From assembly GCA_905116865.2 (NCBI GenBank), contig CAJHNH020007545.1, positions 62,001 to 126,000 on the forward strand: DNA of 64,000 nt, written 5' to 3'. The DNA comes from Candidula unifasciata (Eukaryota; Mollusca; Gastropoda; Stylommatophora; Geomitridae). The notes beneath the pieces were generated by a model. It was not told the origin of the DNA. It saw only the letters and a program-made list of their open reading frames with translations, and ran no database searches. Positions 1-11,300 of the stretch are shown here, in pieces. How positions within the stretch are numbered: the stretch's first letter is position 1; every line of letters begins with the position of its first letter. Made by a program: the position numbers and the translations under genes.

Positions 1-205
1 GAAAAGTGACATTAAGGGGGAATCAGCCCCAATTGGAAGTGTTAGTTTTGTGGCTTCTCTGAGCAAAGGGGTCAAATGACATTCTACAGACAATTACAAT
101 TGTTACAGAACAATTACATTGCTGTGGTTAGCCACTTGACCGTCAGCCTGAAAGTCCTTGGTTCATATCCATACAAAAGAGCTGATTGTTATAACGGACC
201 TAATG

Positions 206-300
206 GCTTTTCAGGTTTACCCTGCCTAAATTGAGTACCATGGGGGAAAAGTCTTGGATAGTAAAGGCAGCTGGTGTGATGCCAACTACATCACCTACTT
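206..300 (+). repeat. SINE family S2 fragment
   Basis: Degenerate piece of the dispersed S2 repeat (good copies at 11340-11600, 39750-39985 and 51276-51541). It has the order 'gagtaccatgg', 'agtcttgg', 'agtaaaggcagctggtgtgatgcc', 'catcacc'. The tRNA-like head is missing. Positions 301-590 show nothing recognisable beyond a short C-run near 361. Confidence 0.5.
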
Positions 301-590
301 CAAATATCTTCTTACTTATTTTGTTTTGTAATATAGCCCCTTATGTCCACATGCCACACCCCCCCCCCCCTTTCCCCCTCCCCACCATGGATAATGTTGG
401 TATTTATTTGTTTTATGTTGACCTTCACTGCGTAGAAGATCTGCCGAGTTTTTCAGTCACAGTTTGTCACACAATGTTCAACTGTATTTGTGGCACCGCT
501 TTTTCATTCAACCTCAGTAATTAAATTAGGGTACTAGTAATGGCAACGGGAGCCAGTGTAACCCGCAATCTCGTGTGAGTAAATGCCAGT

Positions 591-895
591 GGACTGAGTG
601 GTTTGAAGCGAAGAGAGGATTAACTAACCAGTAACTAATGGACAGAAAGGGAGTAACAGTGCAGAAGCTAGACACTCCATCTGTGGGCCAGCTGACCGAG
701 TGTTTCGATGTGAAGAGAGGATTAACTAACCAGTAACTAATGGACAGAAAGGGAGTAACGGTGCAGAAGCTAGACACTCCATCTGTGGGCCAGCTGACCG
801 AGTGTTTCGATGTGAAAAGAGGATTAACTAACCAGTAACTAACGGACAGATAGGGGGTAACAGTGGTGCGGAAGCTAGACACTCCATCTGTAGGA
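591..895. repeat. Tandem repeat, 102-bp unit, about 3 copies
   Basis: The phrase 'taactaaccagtaacta' recurs at about 621, 723 and 825, a period of 102 bp. Each unit carries 'cactccatctgtgggccag' and 'gaccgagtgtttcgatgtg'. Because 102 is a multiple of 3, one minus-strand frame stays open as a 34-residue repeat. That is an arithmetic by-product of the period, not evidence of a gene. Confidence 0.9.
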
Positions 896-1085
896 TGACT
901 CAGCCTAAAATGGGTACCAGGAAAAGTCTTGGGAAGTAATTGCTGTCAGCATAATGTTGACCGCATCACCCATGTGCCTACAAAAATATAAGTCTAGCAC
1001 TACATGCCCAATGCCACACTGGTGAGAAAAGCACCATTTATATTTTTCAAGCACCGAACCAGCAAGTGTGATTTTCAAGCATTTG
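896..1085 (+). repeat. SINE family S2, headless copy
   Basis: Contains 'tgggtacca', 'cttgggaagta', 'gctgtcagcataatgttgacc', 'gcatcaccca' and 'tctagcactacatgcccaatg', in the S2 body order but without the tRNA-like head. It is diverged. Confidence 0.6.
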
Positions 1086-1219
1086 GGCACCCGCTAAAAA
1101 ATGATTATGGGTTGGCGGTTGTGAATATGAATTTTTAATAAATGGACAATGAAAGTGTGATTTTGTCTTTCGTTATTTATGTACCAAAGTGTTCACTTTG
1201 TATTGGACAATATTTTTTC

Positions 1220-1322
1220 TCACAGTTCATGCTGTGTGGCACTGGTAGTCATGTCTGTCCACAACCTTCTGTCTCACAAATTTCAATCAGTACTGACACA
1301 GATAATCTTCCATACCCTGTGG
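1220..1322 (-). mobile_element. LINE 3'-end scrap that seeds the adjacent minisatellite
   Basis: 'gtgtggcactggtagtcatg', 'cacaaccttctgtctca', 'tcaatcagtactgacacaga' and 'atcttccat' match the antisense LINE tail at 43970-44060 (gtgtggcgttggtagtcgtg, ccttctgtctcatg, atcttccatgac) and 24500-24600. It ends exactly where the 29-bp minisatellite begins. Confidence 0.65.
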
Positions 1323-3352
1323 CACTGGTAGTTGTCTATCTATAACCTGGCACTGGTAGTTTGTCTATCTATAACCTGTCACTGGTAGTTTGTCTATCTA
1401 TAACCTGTCACTGGTAGTTTGTCTATCTATAACCTGTCACTGGTAGTTTGTCTATCTATAACCTGTCACTGGTAGTTTGTCTATCTATAACCTGTCACTT
1501 GGTAGTTTGTCTATCTATAACCTGACCTTCTCCTAGATGAGCTGCACTCCCGTACTGACGAGCCTCATCTACCCGAAGCGTCTGGTTAAAGCGCCAGAGA
1601 CCCGCTTTCGCCCCTTCTCCTGTTAGCTTAAACATCTCCGCCACGAGAAGGCCAGAGTTGGACTTTTGCTATTAGAGGCTTTGAGAGACGCATGCCTTGA
1701 GGGTATTTCATGGAGACTGAGAATCTATAACCTTACACTGGTAGTTTGTCTATCTATAACCTGACACTGGTAGTTTGTATATCTATAACCTGGCACTGGT
1801 AGTTTGTCTATCCATAACCTGGCACTATTAGTTTATCTATAACCTGGCACTTGTAGTTTGTCAATCTATAACCTGGCACTGTAGTTTGTCAATCTATAAC
1901 CTGGCACTGGTAGTTTGTCAATCTATAACCTGGCACTGGTAGTTTGTCTATCCATAACCTGGCACTATTAGTTTATCTATAACCTGGCACTTGTAGTTTG
2001 TCAATCTATAACCTGGCACTGGTAGTTTGTCAATCTATAACCTGGCACTGGTAGTTTGTCAATCTATAACCTGGCACTGGTAGTTTGTCTATCCATAACC
2101 TGACACTAGTAGTTTGTCTATCTATAACCTGGCACTGGTAGTTTGTCTATCCATAACCTGACACTAGTAGTTTGTCTATCTATAACCTGGCACTGGTAGT
2201 TTGTCTATCTATAACCTGGCACTGGTAGTTTGTCTATCTATAACCTGGCACTGGTAGTTTGCCTATCTATAACCTGGCACTGGTAGTTTGTCTATCTATA
2301 ACCTTACACTGGAAGTTTGTCTATCTATAACCTTACACTGGTAGTTTGTCTATCTATAACCTGTCACTGGTAGTTTGTCTATCTATAACCTGTCACTGGT
2401 AGTTTGTCTATCTATAACCTGTCACTTGGTAGTTTGTCTATCTATAACCTGACCTTCTCCTAGATGAGCTGCACTCCCGTACTGACGAGCCTCATCTACC
2501 CGAAGCGTCTGGTTAAAGCGCCAGAGACCCGCTTTCGCCCCTTCTCCTGTTAGCTTAAACATCTCCGCCACGAGAAGGCCAGAGTTGGACTTTTGCTATT
2601 AGAGGCTTTGAGAGACGCATGCCTTGAGGGTATTTCATGGAGACTGAGAATCTATAACCTTACACTGGTAGTTTGTCTATCTATAACCTGACACTGGTAG
2701 TTTGTATATCTATAACCTGGCACTGGTAGTTTGTCTATCCATAACCTGGCACTATTAGTTTATCTATAACCTGGCACTTGTAGTTTGTCAATCTATAACC
2801 TGGCACTGGTAGTTTGTCAATCTATAACCTGGCACTGGTAGTTTGTCAATCTATAACCTGGCACTGGTAGTTTGTCTATCCATAACCTGGCACTATTAGT
2901 TTATCTATAACCTGGCACTTGTAGTTTGTCAATCTATAACCTGGCACTGGTAGTTTGTCAATCTATAACCTGGCACTGGTAGTTTGTCAATCTATAACCT
3001 GGCACTGGTAGTTTGTCTATCCATAACCTGACACTAGTAGTTTGTCTATCTATAACCTGGCACTGGTAGTTTGTCTATCCATAACCTGACACTAGTAGTT
3101 TGTCTATCTATAACCTGGCACTGGTAGTTTGTCTATCTATAACCTGGCACTGGTAGTTTGTCTATCTATAACCTGGCACTGGTAGTTTGCCTATCTATAA
3201 CCTGGCACTGGTAGTTTGTCTATCTATAACCTTACACTGGAAGTTTGTCTATCTATAACCTTACACTGGTAGTTTGTCTATCTATAACCTGGCACTGGTA
3301 GTTTGTCTATCTATAACCTTACACTGGTAGTTTGTCTATCTATAACCTTATG
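1316..3352. repeat. 29-bp minisatellite array with higher-order duplication
   Basis: Unit of about 29 bp, 'cactggtagtttg' + 'tctatctataacctg(g/t)', repeated dozens of times. A larger block of about 927 bp is itself duplicated. A non-repeat spacer starting 'gaccttctcctagatgagct' occurs at 1524 and again at 2451, followed by the same series of unit variants. Variants (tccata, caatcta, ttacactgg) recur in the same order in both halves, so the duplication is recent. Confidence 0.95.
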
Positions 3353-3925
3353 TTAAGCATCGCTGGAGTGACCTCTCCAGGGCACAGGCCAGGGCGTTTT
3401 GATTTGGAGTACAGACTGTTGCCCAGGCAGCAAGTACCCCCTCTCTACGTCGCCGGTGATACCAAGGGAAAGGCAAAAACCAGTACAACTTGGCACCGAG
3501 GACGTTGCAGGAATTGCCGGAATAGCACTGTATACAATGCTAAACCGCCTTAGGGATTCCAGCTCCGGATTTTTCCTCAGGGTTTACTCCCGAGTGCTTT
3601 CCCAAACATGGGTATAGCCACAAGGCAGTGGAGGTGTGTAGTCAGAGTTTACCTTCTCCTAGATGAGCTGCACTCCCATGCTGGCGAGCCTCATCTGCCC
3701 GTGGTTTGAAATCAGAGTTTTCCTTCTCCTAGATGAGCTGCACTCCCGTACTGACGAGCCTCATTTACCCGAAGCGTCTGGTTAAAGCGCCAGAGACCCG
3801 CTTTCGCCCCTTCTCCTGTTAGTTTAAACATCTCCGCCACGAGAAGGCCAGGAGTTGGACTTTTGCTGTTAGAGGCTTTGAGAGACGCATGCCTTGAGGG
3901 TATTTCATGGAGACTGAGAATCTAT
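3353..3925 (+). repeat. Spacer block and its longer parent sequence inside the minisatellite
   Basis: Holds a unique stretch (3353-3650) followed by two copies of the module 'ccttctcctagatgagctgc', a partial one at about 3652 and a fuller one at about 3723 running to 'tatttcatggagactgagaa'. The same module forms the spacers at 1524-1726 and 2451-2653. This looks like the source copy of those spacers, probably part of an older mobile element. I do not recognise the family, and no coding frame stands out. Confidence 0.6.
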
Positions 3926-4250
3926 AACCTTACACTGGTAGTTTGTCTATCTATAACCTGACACTGGTAGTTTGTCTATCTATAACCTTACACTGGTAGT
4001 TTGTCTATCTATAACCTGGCACTGGTAGTTTGTCTATCTATAACCTGGCACTGGTAGTTTGTCTATCTATAACCTGGCACTGGTAGTTTGTCTATCTATA
4101 ACCTTACACTGGTAGTTTGTCTATCTATAACCTGGCACTGGTAGTTTGTCTATCTATAACCTGGCACTGGTAGTTTGTCTATCTATAACCTTACACTGGT
4201 AGTTTGTCTGTCTATAACCTGGCACTGGTAGTTTGTCTATCTATAACTCC
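3926..4250. repeat. 29-bp minisatellite, second block
   Basis: About 11 further copies of the same unit ('actggtagtttgtctatcta'), ending 69 bp from the next NCOA exon. The array therefore lies wholly in the intron after the LXXLL exon. Confidence 0.95.
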
Positions 4251-4318
4251 CTGAATAGTACTTTCCCCTAAATACAATACATAAAGAATAAAAACAGCAA
4301 ATGCACATAAATTATTAC

Positions 4319-5388
4319 CTTCAATAAAGCATTTGTCTTTCTCGGCTCGGCCTCATTCTTGTCAACCCCAGCAGTAAAATCTTTGGAACTTAAGGTGTGG
4401 CCAACGTTCCCAGAACTGATCGGTGTCGACGAGTGACTATGATCAGGCAAAGACGGTTCGTCATCATCCTCCTGACTTAGCAGAGATTTTAAAATGTTGT
4501 TCCTATCACCGCCTCTGCTTCCTCCTCCTCCTCCACCACCACCAACAACAACACCAGTATTACTGTTGACATTAGGCTTATTGCTGCTGTTGCTCATACT
4601 GCCTCCCACTTGCTGGTGATAGCTGTTCTTGCTGTTGCTAATACCCATACTGATATCAATTCCATGGGCATTTGAAACTTCCGTCTCCCCATCTTCAGAA
4701 GTGCTCTGGGGTTTTTCTTGAGGACTCTGGCCTGGTCCTTCAGTTGGTGATTGATACAAATGGTCATCTGGAGATTTCATCATGCTTTTTGAATTGGCGG
4801 ACCAGTGCATATTCATGGTCAAGCCTGCAACGTCCCCAGCTGATGCTAAACTACCACTACTGCTGCTAGAAACTGGGTTTGGGGTACCCGCTGATCCAAT
4901 CTGTCCGGAAGCACGACGACCTCTGCCCACAATCGACCGTCTCCCATCCCCAGTTATGGGTGAATGCATGGATTCTGAGAATGACTTCTGTGTCAGGAGC
5001 TGGCAAAGTCTCTGGGAAGACATACCTGAATTATTACTGTTGTTGCCACCAGCTAGTGTGGTCATGTTCTGCTGAATATTGCTACTGACCATCAAACTCG
5101 TTGAATATGATGGCAGAGTGGAGGAATGAAACGAAGAAGACTGAAACCCTGAGGAAGGGACCAGAATATTTATGTTCATGTCGGATCCTCCAGTCATTCC
5201 AGCTTGAGATGTGCCCCCCAACATCCCCGAGTGAGAAATAGAGTCCAGAGACTGAAGTGTCCCCAAGGGAGATAAGCGAGGTGCACCAACAGGTGTGCTA
5301 GTAGTCTGTGAGACATCGCTGCTACTTGTCTGGGTTGGTGTCACTGACGCTGGTGGTCGACCCCAGCTGGCGGATGTCAAGGGAAAAC
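4319..5388 (-). CDS. NCOA: NCOA exon: nuclear-receptor interaction region with LXXLL boxes
   Basis: 1070 bp. Acceptor atgtgcag|GTTTTC, donor TTGAAG|gtaata. Starts [17 protein letters not shown] box 1 is [12 protein letters not shown]; box 2 is [17 protein letters not shown], after a run of about 8 Gly. The exon ends KTNALLK, which fits the start of box 3 (ALLRYLL in vertebrates), so that box would be completed by the next exon, left of position 1. No stop occurs before the donor. Confidence 0.95.
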
Positions 5389-8300
5389 CTGCACATAATT
5401 TCAAACACAGGAATTACATTAAATAAAATTATATGAAATGGTCACATTATACACAATTATAAAAATAGTTACAGAATATAAATTAATAAAATTCAAAACA
5501 ATTGTTACATTATATAAAAATTAATTACATTACATAAAATTTTTACATTATATAAAAGTTATAAAATTATATAAAATTGTTACATTATATAAAATTAATG
5601 AAAACTGTCATCTCCACAATAGAGGTTGGCTGTAATGTATTGACAGCTAACTATGAAAGTATTTTTTGGTAAGCCCCCAATCTCTTCCTCAGTGTGACTC
5701 TCATACCACTGTCTAGAAGCCACAAGAAAAGTCCTTTTCTAAACAGCCCAATGTGGGGAATCAGACCCTGGTAAACATAGAGGACTGCATTGTGAGATGA
5801 TTTCACTAATCTCTATTCCACAGACCCAGACTACATTAGATAACAGTGAAAAGGACAATGCCTAGTGCAACAATAACATGGCAGATGCTGATGAGGAGGT
5901 GTGAAACAATATCTGCTTCGGTGTGGATTCGAACCCAGCAAGCAAACATCTAGCCAATATCTCCAAAGTTAGCAGGGAGATTAGGAAAAAATTTATTTTA
6001 AAAAATACGAATTTTAAATCACTGCAAGTACTTACCAGACTGCGGAGACAACAGTGGTGATCCGGCTGTGTTTCGCTGAAATCCCAATGAAAGCTGTCTT
6101 GGGCTTCGAATCTGTTGCATAGCCGAGTTTCCATTTATGGTCACTGCAGCAGGGCTACGCTGGTTGGGGTGCCCTGGAGCCGTTCGCTGGTTAAATCCAG
6201 CGCTGCGAGGTGCACTGCCAGGACTTGGGGTCAGCCTGATATTTTTCTGAGATCCCTCGTACGATGTCACTGAGATGCTCCTCCGGCTCATATTCAAGTT
6301 GGGTGGTCGTTTGGAGCCGGTATGTCCTCCAGATCCACTCTGCAGGGCAAACTGTAATGGTGACGGTATGCTTCTGGGTGCAGGGGACTTCATCGAAGGA
6401 GCTGATACCCAGTTACTTCCCCCAAGGCCATTGGTGGCTGAAGGAATCATTGGTTTTATGTCCAGGCTGTCATCTGTAAGTGCAAGAAGTTTATAACTTT
6501 AATCACTTTAGTCATGGTATACATTGCTTTAGCTTGCTTGTTGTACTTTTAAAAAAAAAGTTACTCTAACCCAGTGTTTCCCAAACTTTTGTTAATCGTG
6601 ACACTTTTTTTCAATTAAAATTTTTCCACGGCACACAAACCTAAGTAGAAGTATGACTGAGAGATTTTTAAAAAAAATTGTGTATCTTTGAATATTTTGC
6701 AGCACCCCTGTGAAGAGGTCACGGCTCACTGGGGCACCATTGTCACAATTTTGACATCACTGCTCCAACCGATAAATGTTTGAAGAAATTTAAAAAAAAA
6801 TATAATGCTAAGTGACAGAAAGATGTAATGTGCCAACTGGGAAAGAGCAGGTCAGTGTGACAACTACAGCAGGCTTCACATGCAAACCTTAAAACTGTGA
6901 CAGAAATTATAATACTTATGCCACTGTCTTATAACCTGTTAACTCTTTGAGTCCCAGGGGTTTATCATCACAGGCCCAGGCGGTAGTAAAGAGAGTCATA
7001 AAATCAGCGCATCTTGCGTTCATTGGGCTTCTAGGTAGGAACCTATGAACGTATGATGCGTTTCTTGGGACTCAAAGAGTTAATATTGTTGTTAAAGATG
7101 TAAAGATGTTGTTAAAGAGTGTTAGGCACATGACATCACAATGGTGATATCATAATGATAGTTTAACTCTTTGAGTCGCAAGGAACACTTCATATGTTCA
7201 TAGGTTACTGCCTAAAAGCCCAATGAACGCATGATGCACCGATTTTATGACTCTCGTAACTACCCCTTGGGCCTGTGATGCTAAACCCTCTGGGACTCAA
7301 AAAGTTAAAAGATGGTCACCCCAATTTTGACAAGAAGAACAATGTTCTGCTATTGCGCTTTTTTAAAAAAATAACTTACTAAAGGGGTGACCGCTATAGA
7401 AAATTATTATAAATGAAGGCCATGTAAGATGACACATCCACCATTGGGAAGTTTTTTAAAAAAAAGATTCTTTTTCACGCCTTTAGGTGTATTGGGCATA
7501 TAGGGCTAGACCTATATTTTATATATCAATCCGCACTCAGTGAGTGATGTGGTCAACTCAAGATCACATCAGTCGCCTTTACTTCCCAAGTCTGCACCTG
7601 ATACCCACTCAAGGTTGGGTCGACCTGGAAGCCAAGGTCCTTTGTGAAGAGAGCCCGGTTCTGTCAGCACTTGAACCCACGACCTTCCAATCTGCAGGCG
7701 AGCGTCTTGGCGGCACACCACTGCAACTCCCATCCACCCAGCAGGACAGCCCAGAAATTCCTAGCCTGAACAGGGTATCTGAGATTTTCTTACTGGATAA
7801 GCATCCACACACAAAACTAAAAACCATGTGAGCTGCAGAGGTGTCAAACCTTAAGGTGGCTCCCTGAAAAAGGAGGGGGGGGGGGGGGGGAGACGACAGT
7901 CAACTGAATGTGGCAGAAGGAGTTGAGAAAACTATTCAAGCAAGTAGAAAGCAGCAAATGCATTACAAGGTGCATGGCATGAATGGGTTAATAAGTTTTA
8001 CTGGAGACAAAGATACTCAAAATAAATAGCAATAGGGTGTGTTTAATCCTCTTTGCCCCGTGAATGCATAAAAAAAATGTTTTTTAAACTGTGCTATGAA
8101 CTTGTAGGAGTTCTATGATAAAATCCTTAAAAACAAACAACCATATTATATACATCAATAAATATTTTTAAAATTAATTTACATGTTTAATGTGTGTGTG
8201 TGTGTGTGTGTGCGTGTGTGCGTGCGTGCGTGTGGAATATATATAAAGGTACATAAAAGGGGTCATCAGTAAATACAAACAGTTTAGAGGAACAAATTAC

Positions 8301-11300
8301 CCAGTGCCTTAAAAAAACCAATATCTATCAGATTTCTCATGCCATGACCCCATGACCTCTGTCACTGACACCTACAGGGAAATCTGACATTAACTTAAGC
8401 TTTAAAGAAAAGTAATTGGGTCATAAGGTGTTTTATGACTTTTTTTTTAAAAACCATCAATACAGTAATGATACTATAAATAGGGATAACGTCAGGGTAT
8501 GACTGACAGAATTGGGTAAGTCCCTGATAGCATGGGTTTCACAGAGATATGGTGAAACAAACAAGAGTGGGTGAGTCACGTGTGAATGCGAGATCTAGGG
8601 GATTGAGAATGAGGTGGTCATTCGGTGACTGGGCCCCAGATTGGAAGGATGTGAAGCTGAATCTGTGAAGGTGAATCCAGAGTGAAAGAATGTTAGTGCT
8701 GAATGACAAGACAAGCAGCGCTATTGAATGATCGTTTAGGCCAGCCGTTGTGTTTCACGGTTTGTTTGTTGAGCCAGCGTGTAGATGCCAGTGTCCATCG
8801 TTTGAAGCATGGCTAGAGACTCAATGTGTGAGCAAGGCGAGATTGCCCGAATGGCGTAAGTTAGTTCATCTGTTGATTCGTGTCTCTTGTGTTACATTGA
8901 CAATAAACCTGTGAAATGCGTCAGCTGCGGTAGACCGTCATTTAAAGTTGTGTGGCCGTGGAAAGAAGTGTCATCTGGCTAGAATGAACTGTGACCTAAC
9001 ACCTAGACAACAGAGTCAGTGTTGAATCTGCACGAGAGAGATTGAGTGTAGAGTAGACACATTACGTGGACTGTTTTTACGCTAATGGCTCATCAGGAAA
9101 TAGTGCTAGGCCCCTAGCAAACAGGTGCGGGTACTCGCCACAAAGCATTTAAAAGGGAGCTGGCATGCATCATAAAGTGTCTATTACAAAACCACTGAAA
9201 AACAATGTGTTTTAAAAAGCTGGCAGTACTAAAAAAGAAGGGAAAAAACAGCCGTGGCTAGACGCATATTTATATATTTACTAATCAGCATCTGACGGGT
9301 GATATAGTTACATCACACCCATCATCTACACTTTCGAGACATTTATTTTGGGGGCAAGGATTAAAAACTGTAAGGGAGAGAAAATTTGAAGGCAGGAGTG
9401 CAAAAAGCAGACGGCTACACAAGCTGAAGAATGTGAGTCAATACTGCAGAAGCACAAAACAGACCATCAAACCTAAAAAGTTGAAGAGTAACAATAAATG
9501 GATGAATAGACGTCTGAAAAGTGCACAACCAGGATAAGAAATGGAAAATGCTGGTGATTTAGCCAACCTTCGTTGTGAAGATGTCACCTCGTTAATTTAC
9601 TCATTCTTCTGTCCTTATTCTGCATCTAAGTTAGGGCACGCTCAGTTGCCTAGTATGCTTCATAGTCCATCTTCTTCTTCTTGGTCATAATTTATTAAAG
9701 AACCTCCTTTCATGCCTTCGGGCATATCGGCACTTAGTGGGTAATGTGGTCAACATCATGCTGGCTGCCTTTACTTCCCAGGTATTTACCTAGCACCCAT
9801 TTGAGAATGGGTCAACCTCAGAGCCAAGGTCAATTCTGAAATAGAGTTTGGCTTTGATTTTAACCTATAACTATCCCAGTAGAGTATCTAGCCTGCACAC
9901 CATTGCGGCTCCCTCCGAATTTATTGGTTTCACAGATAGTCAGACAAAGACTTACTCTGCAACTGGCCAAAAATGTCCAGCTCGGCTAGAATATCCAGCT
10001 CTGAGCTGCTGGCATCTACTGACTTTGGCCCTGTGTCCATGCTGGTGTTGGCAGGTGGGAGGGACAGCCCTGCTCCTGAATCTACTGAAAGGGCACTCAA
10101 GTTGGCAGAGGAGGCAGAGCGACCTCCAGACTGTCCAATGATAGATGTCATTATATTTACAGGGTCCAAACCTTTCAGCTCCATCTCTGGCTCACATTCA
10201 CTGTGAATAGAGGAAACCACACAAAAATTAACATCTGCGAAAATGTAAGATAAATACTTGAGATTAAAAAAAAAAATTAACACCAATAACATTGGGAACA
10301 GCTAATTTCTACCAAATGAAGGCAGCAATCTATCAAATGAAGGCAGCAATCTACCAAATGAAAGCAGCATGTACTAAATGAAGGCAGCATCTACCAAACG
10401 AAGGCAGCAATCTACCAAATGAAGGCAGCCATCTACCAAATGAAGGCAGCAATCTACCAAATGAAGGCAGCATCTACCAAATGAAGGCAGCATTTACCAA
10501 ACAAAGGCAGCAATCTACCAAATGAAGGCAGCAATCTACCAAATGAAGGCAGCAATCTACCAAATAAAGGCAGCAATCTACCAAATGGGGGCAGCAATCT
10601 AGTCTAGTCTACCAAATAAAGGCAGCAATCTACCAAATGAAGGCAGCAATCCACTAAATGAAGGCAGCAATCTAAGAAGTAATGCTCCAAGTACAGTATG
10701 AAAAGTGTACTTAGAGACCGCAGTCTCAAGTTCTAGAGGTGTAAAGGAAAGGTTATGCAAATGTGCTCCGCCACAAACCCACCGAGTAGATGCATGGCTC
10801 ATGGTTCAGATCACATTCACAAAGACCTTAGGACATCACCACAAGGATCTAGAGCTGACACAGTTTCATACAATGTAAGGAAAAAGCAAAGGACCTTTTA
10901 CATGCCATGGCCACTTCAGATAAATGATGCTCAATTCAAACATACTTATCCCTATCTTAAAGTTCGTTTATGCCAATACACACTTCTTATTGTCGTGTCA
11001 GCATTATGATGTTAAATTCAAATTGACTTATACCTATCAAGTTCATTCATGCCCAGAAACACTTCTCACTGTTGCATAAGACAAAAAATGGTAAATTCAA
11101 ATTCACTTATTCCTATCTTAAAGTTAATTCGTGCCTATAAATGCTGCTGCATAGGACAAATAATAATAAATTCAAATATACTTATTCCTATCTAAAGTTC
11201 ATTCATGACCATAAAAACTTCTCATAAAAATAAGCCGAGTGGTGTTGATCATAATATCTGAACACAGCTTTCTGTCTCTCATAGTCTGTATTTTCATTAC

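Noticed and set aside
526..882. 118-codon minus-strand frame with a 34-residue repeat
   Set aside because: Produced by the 102-bp tandem repeat; no splice or promoter context.
4268..4318. Extension of the LXXLL frame beyond the donor (VIIYVHLL...)
   Set aside because: It reads into the intron; AAG|gtaata is a good donor and the family's sequence calls for the next exon.
10310..10675. Regular repeat array resembling a CRISPR
   Set aside because: Units are directly contiguous, with no unique spacers, in an intron of an animal gene.
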